64,000 nt of DNA from Erinaceus europaeus (GCF_950295315.1 NC_080172.1:76279118-76343117), one strand, 5' to 3'. Numbered from the stretch's first letter, positions 10,682 through 26,065 are shown. Numbers and translations: made by a program. Notes: generated by a model not told the origin, from the letters alone.

Positions 10682-11059
10682 AGGTTCTTGGAACTATCGT
10701 TTAGAGCTGCAGAAACCACATGCTCTTGAGTAAAACTCAGAGGGTCATCTGGGGGAACCAGGGAACAGAACAGTGTATTATTGTGGCAGCCAGAAATCAA
10801 CCCACCTCAAAGGTATCCCAGCTGCTACAGAGACCCTGGTGAATGGGATCAGAAGGAGAAAAGAGTGACTTGGATCTCACAGCAGAGTTCCCACTTTTAG
10901 GAATCAGTCTGGGAAGAGAAGTCTGGGATTCTCTCTCCTTACCTCCACTAGGGCATTGTTTAAGTGACTTCAGGAACTGTAACATGATGTCACTTCTTCA
11001 AAACTCCTCCCCTTTTCCTGCAACTCACATACAAAGTAGAAGCTAGAGCCACCTGCTGG

Positions 11060-12870
11060 CCAACAACACAAACAAACAAAAAATAAAACTAGGAAAACCT
11101 CAACAAGGCAGTATCAAGTTAAGATGACCAGATGCTTAATAATGCAGATCCAGAAGAGAAAGACTTTAGGGACCACATTGTCAGGAAATTTGAAGAAAGA
11201 TAAAGCTCCCCACTCAATATGGAGAATGTTATTAAGAAGGAAATCCATAACTTCAAAGAGCCACTTGAAAGGAAAACGGAGAACTTGAAAACAGAGTTAC
11301 AGGGTGTGAAGTACACTTTGCATTCAAGTCTCAAATATTAAGCCAAGGCAGTAGGCTTACCCATTTAGAAGAAAGAACATCAAAAAGAGTAGACAAACTG
11401 GCTTCAAAATAGATTTAGAAAAAAAAAAAAAGCCTAGAAAAAATGAGGCAGTTCTTGGGATTAAAGGCTCTATTTGAAAAGCATATGTCAGAATTATAGG
11501 TATATCAGAAGAAGAAGACAGAAATAAGGGAGCATAAACCATATTCAAAGAAATAACAGCAGAAATATTTCCAAATTTGGGATTTGGTCAGGATGTCGCC
11601 ATTCAGGAAGCAGAGAGAACCCCCAAACTTCTAAACCCAATGACACATCACTATAAAATTATTAAAAGTCAAGGACAAAGAAAAGATTTTACAAGCTTCT
11701 AGGGAAAAGACAAATGTGACTTATAAAGTCTGTATGGCTAGATTTTTCTGCAGGAATGATGGAGGATAGGAGAGAGTGGAGTGGTATATTGAAGGTTTTA
11801 AAAGACAACAGCTACCAACTGCACATATGTTACCCTGCAAGACTATCATTCATATGTGAAGAAGCTATCAAAACAGTACCAGACATACAAAAACTAAAGG
11901 AGTTTGCCATTATCAAACATGCCTTGCAAGGGTTATTTGAATGGAGTCCCCCAGAGAAAGAAACAAGAAATGTCCAATTCTCAGTAAGGTGGCAGATACA
12001 CAATAAAACAGACTCAGAAGTACAAGCCACAGAAATATGTGACAACTTTAAAATATGAGAGGGGAGGAAGAAATGCATAGAGGATGTTCAAGCAAAGAAC
12101 ACCACTAGCCCCCTCCATCCCAATAAATGGGAATAAAAAAAACCCCACTAGAAAAGGTAAATATATAGTAGAAGCAGTGTATCAGTAATTCATAGAGAAA
12201 GCATAATGATTAGCACAAAGGTCATGAAATTAAAGTCATAAGGATTTAAGAATACACATTAGATAAACATGTAAGGTGGGACATCAAAATATAAAATGTT
12301 GCTTGGATGGGGTAGCAAAAAATGTAGTTTTGGAATTTGTTCAACTGTAAGGAGCTCTCAAACTCAACAGAATGTCATATGCATAGAAAGCTATATCTGA
12401 ACGTCATGGTAACCACAAAGTTAACATAAAGAAAGCAAGGGGACAACAACATAAGAACAAACTATAAACCAATCCTTAGATTCTGACAACAGGATGGTCG
12501 TCACCAGAAGGTAAGAGGCGGGCTAGTACCAGCAGAGGGGTCAACTGTAACTACTGTTGGTGATGATTCTAAGGCAGGGTGTTGAAACATAAAGCGATAT
12601 ACTTGCAATTTAGAATAACAAAACAAATGAACATGCAAAACAAAACAAAAACTAACGCTGAGATTATGAGAACAAAATGATAGTCATTAGAAGGGAAAAG
12701 GGTGGGTGGGGCCAAATTGGGTGATAGAATCAACTGTCTGGTGGTGGAGGGTCCTGGCTGGGACCCTAAGGTAGCCTATACAGATGCCAAATTACAATGA
12801 TGTTCACCTGAGGCCTAAATAATATTACACACTGCTGTTACTTAAAACACTTAAATTAACAAATAAAATG
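11060..12870 (+). mobile_element. Old L1/HAL1 body and 3' end
   Basis: The translated pieces IPEEEDRNKG, FPNLGFGQDVAIQEAERTPK and a stretch from gtggagtggtatattgaagg to tgttaccctgcaagactatc resemble the ORF1 C-terminal half of L1/HAL1. Positions 12480-12870 resemble the old L1/HAL1 3' UTR (gatgccaaattacaatgatg). Many stops are present. Confidence 0.65.
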
Positions 12871-14592
12871 GCCCATGTGAAGGAATTTCATAGATTTTTA
12901 AACACATAACATTTTGTTTATCAGGGCTGGAAGGTTTATTTTATGTGAAACTTGTAAATCAGACTCAATTGTCTCCAGTGCAGAGATGACTTCATTCAGA
13001 GGCTGGAGGGCTCCTTGCATGAGGAAGCAGCTCTGCCCTTACAGCTCTCCAGGGGTCCTGTGCATTGTTCTCTGAGGAAGGAAATCTAACCTGAAGCTGC
13101 TGGATTCCCAGGAATTGTGTCTTAGATGTGTGTCAGCCTTTCCAGAAGTAGTCTTAGGGCAGCAGGGCTCTCAGCACCTGGCAAGGAGGTCAGTGGATAT
13201 GTATGCTAAGTGGGTGATGTGTGAGTAGAAAGCCAACAAGTCAGCTGGGCCCTGGCATGATTTCTTCCTCTTATTTGGGGCATTACTACTGATATTTATT
13301 GCACATCCTACTTTCCACAGCATCCCTATTCTACTCAAAGAAAATAAGCCTTTATTTAGAAACAGCAATATTTTAAAAATGTTACTCCAGACAGTTGACT
13401 CTGTCTTCACTCAAGTAATTACTTTTATTAGCATGTATTTATTTATTTATTTAATGAACAATTTCTTGACTAAGATGTATTCTGGGAAGAAAATTCAGAA
13501 AGTGGAGCTGGACCCCACAGCGAGACAGCAAGGAAAACACATAGGAATGTGACTATAAACTGATGTTTCATATTAGCTACAGCTTCTGTCATGGCAGAGA
13601 CAGGACAAGAGAGCATATCTGATACAACACTGGCATTTCCCCCTTAGCTTTTAATCCTCGTATAAACATTGTTTAGTTTTCCCGTTTCATTAGACTTTCA
13701 CAAATTTTCTAAGGTTTATAAAAACAATTTGGCTAAATTGAAAACATTTTTCTTTGGACTGGCAGATGTTTCCCCCCTTTACTAACTTTGATCAGTAATA
13801 TAGGCTTAGTTTTGCATCTGGTGCGTGCATGCATGTCTGTGTGTCTGTGTGTGCCTGTGTGTGTGTGTCTGCAGGTATCTGTTTGTTTAAATTTTTGATG
13901 ATACCCCAGGAAGGGGTAAGGAGGGCATTAACAGAAACCGGAGAGAGTGGCTGGTAAACACTCCTTGGGAGAGAAGATCCTTTAAGGGTAAGTGCTTCTA
14001 TAGTGAGAACCTGTCTTCTGCATCTTCCTGGAGGAAGCAGGAAGTGGAAGCAGTCCTTCCAAAGTTTAATACATTGTAATCTACAAGAGAATTACTATTA
14101 AGCTGGCAAACTGAGGAGAAAGCTGGGAGTATAATAAGGATGTATTATATTTCACCCATTAGGCTACCACATAAGACTAGCTCTCCAGAAAAGTTCACTG
14201 GAAGAGCTGTGCGTCACTGTGGCTCCACCCGAGGGCGCCACTGGCTCCTTCAGCTGCTTTTCTCTCCAGACGTGAAGGAATGTGATCTGGAGCCAGAGCA
14301 GGAGGACCCCAGGACCGGAGGCTTAATACAGACAAGGGTGTGGAGTGAACAAAGACTGGATTCCTCATTAAAGGGAGAGGACCTTAGACCTGTGACTTTT
14401 AAAATCCCATTGGGAATAGAGGAGGAGAAAGAAATTCAAAGGAAAAGATGAGCAATCGCATGACTGTGGGCTTGGGAAGTACACAAAGTGTTCTCTTTGC
14501 GCCTGTGAAAATGCATCGCAGTAAGACACACCCATTGATACCAAGAGATGATAACCAGACAAGAACAAAAATATGAACTCCCCAGTCCTTAC
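12871..14592. other. Intron 24, last 1.7 kb before exon 24 donor
   Basis: Mostly unique-looking sequence. It has an (ATTT)n run at 13433-13453 and a TG-rich run at about 13835-13871. No gene was recognised. Confidence 0.5.
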
Positions 14593-14677
14593 CGTCCAAG
14601 ACTTGTTCAGGAGTTATCTCATCTGGGCTGGCAGGACACTTCACAGAGAGGCCCTTAGCTGCACAGCTACAGGTCCC
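14593..14677 (-). CDS. ABCA4: ABCA4 exon 24 (regulatory domain 1)
   Basis: This 85-base exon encodes [20 protein letters not shown] then ITPEQVLDG. It aligns with the variable human [20 protein letters not shown] segment followed by the conserved TPEQVLDG. The acceptor is TCTGTTTCAG and the donor GTAAGG. The length equals the human exon (codons about 1175-1203). Confidence 0.96.
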
Positions 14678-14799
14678 CTGAAACAGATGGACACCAGTCA
14701 GCTCAGTGATAGCACCTCCCTAGTGCCCACTGCTGTCACTACCACGTTTTATGTGTTTCCTCAGACACAAGTGTCTGAGAATATACACTTTCTTTCTTC

Positions 14800-15172
14800 C
14801 TTCCAGCGTTCCTGCCTTTCTCTTCCTCCCTTCCTTCCTTCCTTCCTTCCTTTCTTTCTTTCTTTCCTTCTTTCTTCCACCTCCAGGGTTATTGCTGGTA
14901 CTCAGTGCCAGCAAAATGAATCTACTACTCCTGTGGTCATTTAAAAATTTTATTATTATTATTATTATTATTGATAGGACAGAGAAATTGAGAGGGGAGG
15001 GGAAGATAGAGAGGGAGAAAGATAGACACTTGTAGACCTGCTTCACTGCTTGTGATTGACCCCCCCCCCTCCTTGCAGGTAGAGAGTCGGAGGCTTGAAC
15101 CGGGATCCGTGTGTGGGTCCTTGTGCTTCATACTATGTGCGCTTAACCCAGTGCACCACTCCCTGACCCCCA
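14800..15172 (-). mobile_element. Type I SINE with extra 3' unit
   Basis: The plus strand has a (CCTT)n/(CTTT)n tail at 14822-14878, the module acctccagggttattgctgg, an (ATT)n run at 14951-14972, then the type I body and gcttgaaccgggatccgtgt. It lies upstream of the exon 24 acceptor in intron 23. Confidence 0.85.
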
Positions 15173-15454
15173 ACACATCTTTTTTCTTCACTGCTTTAAT
15201 CTGTTATTTCATCTGAGCATTTTGAGGGTGTGTTTGATTTTATCCTGGAGAATGTGTGAGTCAGGCCTGGAGAGAAGCAGAACCTCAAAGGATCCCTTTG
15301 GTTTGTCACAAATTATGTGACAGCTATAAGTCTGCCTGTGCTACACCCCACCTGTGGAAATCTACCTAGTCAGGAAAGCCCAGAGCAGCCAGGCCTTTAA
15401 ACAGCAGACTGGAAGCATCAATAATGCTGTCATATAATAAGCATGACAACGTGC

Positions 15455-15600
15455 CTAGGAGCAGCTCCTACTCTCAAGGAGCCCAGAGCACTTAGTACTT
15501 TATCTCATTCATCTTCACCACATGCTAGAGAAGCAGAAGCAGAGACTATTACTTTCATTTCCTAGATAGAAAAAAAATAAAACCTCAACAATAAGCAGGA
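15455..15600 (+). mobile_element. MIR remnant
   Basis: gagcacttagtactttatct...attactttcatttcctagat is the MIR core layout (low-identity match from memory). Confidence 0.55.
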
Positions 15601-15789
15601 ATTGAATAATTCTCCTGGGATGGCAGACTATCTGCCAGGTTATCCTGATATGCTGAAATAGTTTCTGGGCTCTGTTGTTTTTAGGTTACAGTACCCAAGG
15701 AACCTGGCTTTCAATTGCCAGTGGGATTTAGGGAACATTAATGTTGGGATGGAAAACAAGAAAGAGGATCAACTCATCTTGAAACAGTG

Positions 15790-15956
15790 TAAGCTTGCTG
15801 TGTGGTGGTGTACCCAGTAGAGTGCACATGTTACCATGCACAAGGACCCATGTTCAAGCTCCTGGTTCCTACCTGCAGGGCAAAAGCTTCATGATCAGTC
15901 CAATAGTGCTGCACTATCATTCTTTTCCTATCTCTCCTTTTCCTCTCATTTTTCTT
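15790..15956 (+). mobile_element. Type II SINE, diverged
   Basis: gtggtggtgtacccagtaga head, atgttcaagctcctggttcc box-B region and CT body ending in an A/T-rich tail. Confidence 0.75.
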
Positions 15957-15972
15957 AAAAATATTATTTATT

Positions 15973-16181
15973 GGTGCTAGGTGGTGGCATACTTGTTTGA
16001 GCATACATGTTACTGTATGCAAAGACACAGGTTCGAGCCCCCAGTCCCCACGTGCAGGAGGAAAGCTTTGCAAGTGGTGAAGTAGTGTTGCAGGTGTCTC
16101 TCTGTGTCTGTCCCTCTCTATCTCCCCCTTCCCTCTCGATTTCTGGCTGTCTCTATCCACTAAATAAAGATGAAAAAATTA
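15973..16181 (+). mobile_element. Type II SINE with 16-base TSD
   Basis: ggtgctaggtggtggcatac head, gttcgagcccccagtcccca box-B region and tail ctaaataaagatgaaaaaat. It is flanked by aaaaatattatttatt at 15957-15972 and 16182-16197, so it was inserted where the two neighbouring SINE tails meet. Confidence 0.88.
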
Positions 16182-16187
16182 AAAAAT

Positions 16188-16428
16188 ATTATTTATTATT
16201 GGATAGAGGCAGAAGAATTGAGAGAGGAAGAGGAGATATAGATAGGTAGATAGATAGATAGATAAAAAGATAGGTAGATAGATAGGGACAGAGAGATAAC
16301 TATAGCATTGTTTCACTGTTCATGAAATGTCCCCCCCCCACCAAGTGTGGGGACCAGGGGCTTGAACCCAGGTCCTTACACACTGTGATGTGTACACTTA
16401 ACTAGGTGAGTCACAGCCTGGCCCCTCT
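16188..16428 (-). mobile_element. Type II SINE with internal (GATA)n
   Basis: Minus-strand type II copy ending cacagcctggcccc. An expanded GATA/GGTA tract at 16236-16286 sits inside the element. Confidence 0.8.
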
Positions 16429-16709
16429 TGGCTCTCTAAACAACAATGAGAAACAGTAAACATTTGCAGAATTTGTCACTTACTCTGATGTTGTACAACC
16501 ACAGAAGTAGTTTAAATTCTGGAGTATAATAGTCTCCAGTCACTTAGAATTGGTTTTTGTCATTTGGGAAAAAGCAACTTTGTGAGGAGGTTCAGAATGT
16601 CTGTCAAAATCTGCAGATGGAGTCAGAAACAAAGAGTTGGATTCTGACTCCAGAGCCCCGTTTGGGTAGACTACTGGCAATGGTGGCCCATGCTATGCAA
16701 TCCTGCTTA

Positions 16710-16958
<249 letters not shown>

Positions 16959-17082
16959 TCAGGCCAGCCTGGATGTGGCTGGACAAGAAAGGATGCACAC
17001 CCACCTCTCTGTTACTTGGGTACAAAAATGAAGAGTCATTAAGCAAAAACAAGTCTTCAACAAGAAGACTAGATACTAGAAT

Positions 17083-17195
17083 GATAATGACAGTAGCTAA
17101 CATTTCATAACATCTTGCACTGGTACATACACTATCTCCTCAGGGGAAGATCTGATTAAGACAAACCACTATGTCATGGGCATTATTCTCATTGG
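17083..17195 (+). mobile_element. MIR remnant
   Basis: Starts acagtagctaacatttcata, the MIR 5' signature, and continues with the weak core. Confidence 0.55.
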
Positions 17196-18017
17196 TCAAC
17201 ATCTGCTGAGTTCTGTATATAGAGTCTTTGGCTTTAGGACTGCATTTATAATCAATGAGGTGTGTGTGAATATATACATGCGCTTCCTTTTACACTAAGT
17301 GGAGGTGCCATTAAAAGAAAATGGGAAACAAACTACTAGTAACAAATAAAATGTAAAAAAAAAAATCTAAATAAATATATGTTAAAAAAGAAAGAAAGAA
17401 AATGGTAAAGAGGCCTCTAGAATGCTTGTGCCACCACTGTCATGGGCATTCTGAGTTCCACTTGCTGTCTTCTGTAAATCTGTATATAAACCACTTCAGC
17501 ATATTTGGCTCAGCTCTGGTCATGCGGCCGACAGATTGCTATCCCAGAAAAATTACTTAATTCCTGGGTATTGTTGGCTTTTTTTTTCCACCTAGGAAAT
17601 GAAATGGATAATCTCTGCTTCTACTTCTTTGGGATGTGTGATAAAATATTATGGGCTCCTTGACAATAGGCACTGCTTACAGATGTAGACTTTCTTGCTG
17701 AAAGGTGTCACAACAGAGTAGGAGATGTCCCATTTCTTCTAGTATCCTTCATCTGGGACACTGCATACAGGCATGTCACCCTTATCCCTGGCCTCTAGTG
17801 GTCACTGCCAATTATTAAGCTTCTCAGGAATTATGTAAGAGACTCGGTCTCCTTCCTCAAAGAGAAATTTCACCTAGAACTTCATTCTTTGGCCTAAGGG
17901 TTGCAGGTTGAAGGAACTTACATATTTTTGGAAGCAGGCTATCTCACCACAAACTCCTGGTTACATTTGTGTAAAACTTTCAGGAGGCTTCAACTGGAAC
18001 TTAGGTTTACCGAAGTC
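17196..18017. other. Intron 22 stretch without a recognised gene
   Basis: No repeat or exon was recognised apart from an A-rich run at about 17352-17400. Confidence 0.45.
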
Positions 18018-18029
18018 ACTGGGATAGCC

Positions 18030-18420
18030 ATCATCGTCTCATCATCCAATCTGGTCCCCTACGCCTACACTGAACTTCTCTGTTCCAGACTCTTGGAAAC
18101 AGAGTTGGCAGTCAGCTGAGGTAAAGAACAAACACCTCATCACAGACCCCTGCAAGCGTCAACCCGGCTTTGACCTAGCACGTTACGATTGGGCCCTCCT
18201 CAATCGCTATCGAACAGGCCATGGCCGGTGCGCCGCTATGTTCCATCGCTGGGGAGCCAGAGACGACCCGAACTGCCCCTGTGGCTCCAGACAGACTATG
18301 ACCCACATAGTCAATGACTGCCACCTCTCCAGATTCAAAGGAGGTCTCGAAACTTTACATCAAGCTCAACCTGACGCTGTTGACTGGCTACGGAAGAAGG
18401 GCAAGCGCTAGAAGAAGAAG
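18030..18420 (+). mobile_element. 3' end of a non-L1 LINE, copy 1
   Basis: This 391-base insert is flanked by perfect 12-base repeats actgggatagcc at 18018-18029 and 18421-18432. It ends (AAG)3 straight after a stop codon instead of in poly(A). It is rich in CpG and about 98% identical to the copy at 35402-35773. The encoded protein is described in the next entry. I cannot name the LINE clade. Confidence 0.85.
18049..18411 (+). pseudogene. C-terminal fragment of a LINE reverse-transcriptase ORF
   Basis: An open frame of 120 codons with no start, ending at TAG 18409-18411. It reads IWSPTPTLNFSVPDSWKQ, then LLNRYRTGHGRCAAMFHRW, then CPCGSRQTMTHIVNDC, and finishes DAVDWLRKKGKR. The LNRxRTGHGRC block followed by a C-x-C...H-x4-C knuckle is the layout I know from the C-termini of several non-L1 reverse-transcriptase ORFs; mammalian L1 ORF2 does not end this way. 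It is a 5'-truncated fragment, so nothing functional is expected from it. Confidence 0.75.
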
Positions 18421-18461
18421 ACTGGGATAGCCTATCCTGCATGTGGCTGTGCCTGCCATCA

Positions 18462-19483
<1,022 letters not shown>

Positions 19484-19679
19484 CTAGCATTTTCACTCTG
19501 ACAAGTTACCTTACAGGAACAGGGATGAGTACAAAGACTTAGTAATCCAAAATGTCTGTTGTGGTGTTGTCTGTAATACAACAACAAACCCCAAAAACTT
19601 TCCAAACTTTCCAAAACATTTGATATGCAGGGACAGCTTACACAGTGTGTTTACTCAGTGGCACAGTATGTGAATTGAA

Positions 19680-19800
19680 GAGTCATTTTAGGATGACTGG
19701 GTGGGGTGGTACACTAGCAGGGTGCACAACCTGTGAGTGTGGGCTCTTGAGTTAGATCCTTGGCAACTCATGTGCTGGAATGATGCTCTTAAATAAGTAG
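19680..19800 (+). mobile_element. Old tRNA-derived SINE
   Basis: ggggtggtacactagcaggg with ttgagttagatccttggcaa; strongly diverged, borders uncertain. Confidence 0.45.
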
Positions 19801-20084
19801 ATCATATTTAACAATATTTATGTGAAAGAAAATATAGTGACAAGAAAATATCTGGGGGATAGATCAAATAAAAGAAATCACCTTTTAAACAAAATGACAG
19901 GTTATAAAACTGCATGTATAGTTTTGTTCTCCTTTATAATATTCAAGCATATATGTCTACCTACACATGCATAGGAGAAGGTTCTGAAAAAGTCTGTACC
20001 AAAGTGTCAATAGTGGCTATTTCTGGGTGATAAAATCACAGGGGATTTTACTTTCTTTTCTTTTTGTGAAAAACCTTATTGATT

Positions 20085-20262
20085 CACTTTTTGTTGTTGC
20101 TGGGGCCCACTGTTCTGGGTCAGCTTTTTCAAATAGAATGAGAGAGACAGACTGACAGAATTCTCCTTGGTATAGGGAGAGGGTTAGACTCAATCCTGGG
20201 TCACATGCATGACAAAGCAGCTATCCTCCCAGGTGGGTTATCTTGCAGGCTCTATTTTCTTT
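20085..20262 (-). mobile_element. Old type III-like SINE
   Basis: Plus strand ttgttgttgctggggcccac, gagagagacagactgacaga, ggttagactcaatcctgggt; diverged. Confidence 0.55.
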
Positions 20263-20649
20263 TTTAAATATATATTTCTCTCTTTTATCTTCTTTTCCCT
20301 TTTTTATGACTATGTATAACACTTTTAAGGTAAGAAGTTAAAGTTTTAGGATAAAGCAACTATAAAACCTCCTCAAGAGCCAGTTTTCAGTGCCTAGATG
20401 AAGAAGGGAAAAGGAACAGTAGTTTCATCTTTTGGCTGTCTGACAGAGTGACCAGGGCTAAGCAAGAGGCCCTAACATCAGTCTCCTAGTCACAGAGGAG
20501 CAACATCGCTTTCTGAGAGGGGTGACCTTAGTTCTGAGTGGTTTAAGGAGCAGAGCTTCACTTCCATGTTCTCAGGGAAACCTTACAAAAGATTATTTTT
20601 ATTTATTCTTAAGAGAAAGAACCAAGGGCACATAAAAGAAAAAGACTTA

Positions 20650-20929
20650 TGGGGCTGAGCAGTGACACATCAGGTTAAGTGCACATAGTGCAAAGTGCAA
20701 GAACCTGTGCTAGGATCCTGGTTTGAGCCCCTGGCTTCCCACCTGCGTGGGGGTCACTTCACAAGTGTTGAAGCAGATACACAGGTGTCTGATCTCTCTC
20801 CCTTTCTTTCTCTCCTTCCCCTCTCAATTTCTCTCTGTTCTATCTGATAAAAATGAAAAATGGCCACTAGGAGCAGTGGATTCATAGTGCAGGCACTGAG
20901 CCCCTGAGGGTAAAAAAAAAAAAAAAAAG
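20650..20929 (+). mobile_element. Type I SINE with extra 3' unit
   Basis: Head ggggctgagcagtgacacat, ctggtttgagcccctggctt box-B region and a CT body. The added 3' module agtggattcatagtgcaggc...gagcccctgagg ends in poly(A) at 20912-20928. Confidence 0.82.
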
Positions 20930-20930
20930 A

Positions 20931-21120
20931 TTCATTGGGTCAAGTGGTGGTACACCTAGTTGAATGCACACACCAGCATATACAAGGACCTAGGTTCAAA
21001 TTCCCAGTCCCTACCTTCAGGGGAGAAGCTTTGAGAGGTAAGGCAGTGCTGCAGGTATCTCTCTATCTCCCCACCCCTCTCATTTTCTCTCTGTCCTATT
21101 AAAATTAAAATCAATTAATT
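20931..21120 (+). mobile_element. Type II SINE
   Basis: gtcaagtggtggtacaccta head, aggttcaaattcccagtccc box-B region, CT body, AT-rich tail. The next element was inserted in this tail. Confidence 0.82.
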
Positions 21121-21137
21121 AAAAATATGTATTCATT

Positions 21138-21604
21138 GGTGGGGTTGTCTGTCCAGGGAAGTCTGACCGGCATCCTGCTAGCATCTGGAACCTGGTGGCT
21201 GAAAAGAGAGTTAACGTACAAGACCAAACAAACTGTTGATCAGTCATGAGCTTAAAGGCTGGAATAGTTCAGTTGAAGTGTTGAGGAGTACTCCAATGTG
21301 TCCTGGAGCCCCACTTCCCCAAAGCCCCACCATACTAGGGAAAGAGAGAGAGAGGCTGGGAGTATGCATCGACCTGTCAACGCCCATGTTCGGAGGGGAA
21401 GCAATTACAGAAGCCAGACCTTCCACCTTCTGCATCCCACAATGACCTTGGGTCCATACTCCCAGAGGGTTAAAGACTAGGAAAGTTATCAGGGGAGGGG
21501 AAGGGAGGGATTACGGAGTTCTGGTGGTGGGAATTGTGTGGAGTTGTACCCTTCTTATCCTATGGTTTTGTCAATGTTTCCTTTTTATAAATAAATAAAA
21601 AAAA
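21138..21604 (+). mobile_element. Twin-primed L1 3'-UTR-like insertion (5' inversion)
   Basis: Positions 21138-21275 are the reverse complement of the family region seen at about 8038-8173. Positions 21293-21604 are in direct orientation and continue exactly from that point. The 17-base repeats aaaaatatgtattcatt at 21121-21137 and 21912-21928 bound the insertion together with the later SINE. This is the signature of L1 twin priming. Confidence 0.85.
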
Positions 21605-21608
21605 TATG

Positions 21609-21910
21609 GGAGTCGGGCAGTAGCGCAGTGGGTTAAGCGCATGTGGTGCAAAGCACAAGGACTGGCATAAGGATGCCGGTTCGAGTCCCCAGCTCCCCAC
21701 CTGCAGGGGAGTCGCTTCACAAGTGGTGAAGCAGGTCTGCAAGTGTCTCTCTTTCTGCCCTCCTCGTTGTCTTCCCCGCCTCTCTCCATTTCTCTCTGTC
21801 CTATCTAACAACGACAACATCAATAACAACAATAATAACTACAACAATAGTAAAAAACAAAACAAAACAGGGGCAACAAAAATAAATATAAAAATAAAAT
21901 AAATAAATAT
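21609..21910 (+). mobile_element. Type I SINE, near full length
   Basis: Starts ggagtcgggcagtagcgcag with box A tagcgcagtgggttaagcgc and box B ggttcgagtcc. It ends in an ATAAATA-rich tail. Flanking aaaaaatatg at about 21599-21608 and 21911-21920 shows it was inserted inside the 3' TSD of the previous element. Confidence 0.92.
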
Positions 21911-21930
21911 AAAAAATATGTATTCATTTA

Positions 21931-22022
21931 TAAGAAAATCAGAGCATCACTTTGGCATATGTAGTGCCAGGGACTGAATTTAGGGCCTCATGCATGCAAG
22001 TCTATTCCTCTACCCACTGTGA
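21931..22022 (-). mobile_element. Old type IV SINE fragment
   Basis: Plus strand agagcatcactttggcatat, gccagggactgaatttaggg, matching the type IV head region in reverse. Confidence 0.65.
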
Positions 22023-22214
22023 AAACTTCTGGGCTGCATCAGGGACACTTCATACTACATGCAGGACAAAGACCCTGAACAAGAGGATCTCAAACAGCAG
22101 TACTGCCATATGTCTCCACAGCTGGCCTCAAGCTGGGCTCTAGAGAGCAGCAGGGTGCTGCTGCTGGGGAAGGAGGTAAGGGGCTGTGGAGGGTCTCAAG
22201 TCCTGTCGTACTTA

Positions 22215-24605
<2,391 letters not shown>

Positions 24606-25909
24606 TCATTGTCTCCATAGAGAACAAGCCCTAAACTCTTGTCCCTGACACTTGTTTTCAACAATTGTGGGGGGCATTTCCTTGTGGATTTCTGGTAGTA
24701 GTCCAGGGGCTTCGTCTTCCCCAAATATTTTCTATGTCCACTCCCAGGATTGCCATTCTCCTTGCCATCTTGCCTCAAAAATTCAGAGTCAACTTTGACT
24801 AAAGATGACTAGCTGCTCCTCAGAATTCCAGAGATTCTCTGACTGGGAGGGAGAGTCCATCCTGCCTCATCACCATGTCTTAGATTCAGTCCCTTTGCAT
24901 TTCTATTCCTATAGTCTCTTGTCCAATAAGGTCCACTTCCCTTGGTCTCTAATATTTACCTACCTCGGTTTACCCCACTGAGCACCACTTACCTTGTTGT
25001 CTCAACGCTGTAGTTTTGAGCACTTAATCCTAGTGATTTTGTGTCTCCTGGCCACACCAGTAGTTGAGGTGGGACTAGCTCCCAAGCCCCTGATTTGGGC
25101 CTTGGAATTTTACTTTGGGAGGAATTAACTGTTGACTTCAAACCAGTTCTTTGAGGATCCTCGTTGGGGGGTCACTGACCTCAGTTTTGTGAAATGTTAT
25201 TTGGGATAGGACAGGCCCTCTCATGTAATATCAAACAAAATCTAGAAAGCATGGTGCCTTTCTAAGCCCATAGTGAAGACAAGAACATTTTAGCAGCCAC
25301 AGAGAAATGCATATGTCTACAAGATGGAGAACACAGGGAAATGTATTGAATGGGCTAGGAGAGAAGGCATGGGTGGCAAAAGCCAGGGAAATACAAGCCC
25401 AGTCCCTCATTTCAGGAATTACTAGGTAACTTTCACAGTCAGGAAAGTCAGACTGCTCAGGACTTGAATGAATGGACTCTTAGATGTGCAAACCATAAAT
25501 GAAGTGTGGTAAGCCCCACTAGATTCTTTCCCCGTGTGCAAAGAAGCATTTATTTTTGTCTTTCCTTATATCTCATATCCGCTTTGAGACCAGCGACCCA
25601 AGTTATTGTTCTTGCTAAATCCTCGGAAGTCAGCACATTTGTGCTGTTCACTTGGGATTTGCCTAACAAGGGTACAAACACACCACATACTTGGGATTTG
25701 CTTTCTCCAGGAAATATGTGTTAATGTCTGGCTGGACCATTCTTTCTGCACACGTGCAGCTGGACCCTTGAGAAGCTATCAAGTTTAACCCTTGTCAACA
25801 GAGTCAGTTCCCTGGGTTTCATTTTACCCTAGTTCTGAGGTGCTTTGCTCTGACCCATTACAGTGTTCATGTCATCTTTTTCCTCCTCTATGCATTCTTG
25901 AAGAAAAAA
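24606..25909. other. Intron 18 stretch without a recognised gene
   Basis: Unique-looking sequence; no repeat family or ABCA4-like exon was recognised. Confidence 0.45.
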
Positions 25910-26038
25910 GATGACTTACTCACTTTCTGAGAGAGTGAGATCAGTGTACTATTCCAGTGTAAGCGGTACTGGGGATCGAACGTGGGTTATCTTGTATGCA
26001 AGTTTCTCACTCTCCACACTGAGTCACCTCTCCAGGTG
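25910..26038 (-). mobile_element. Old tRNA-derived SINE next to exon 18
   Basis: Plus strand ctttctgagagagtgagatc, ggtactggggatcgaacgtg and caagtttctcactctccaca match the type III/IV heads in reverse. It lies about 28 bases from the exon 18 donor. Confidence 0.55.
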
Positions 26039-26065
26039 TTCTGCATTCTCTACTGAGCTTTTTAC

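Noticed and set aside
14720..15046. Lys/Arg/Glu-rich minus-strand ORF
   Set aside because: Translation of the CCTT repeat and a type I SINE.
18049..18411. Possible exon of a host gene
   Set aside because: A second copy at 35 kb, TSDs, and an AAG tail right after the stop show it is a retrotransposon end.
21609..21700. tRNA-gene-like A and B boxes
   Set aside because: They belong to a dispersed SINE with CT body and A-rich tail; no cloverleaf expected of a working tRNA gene was found.
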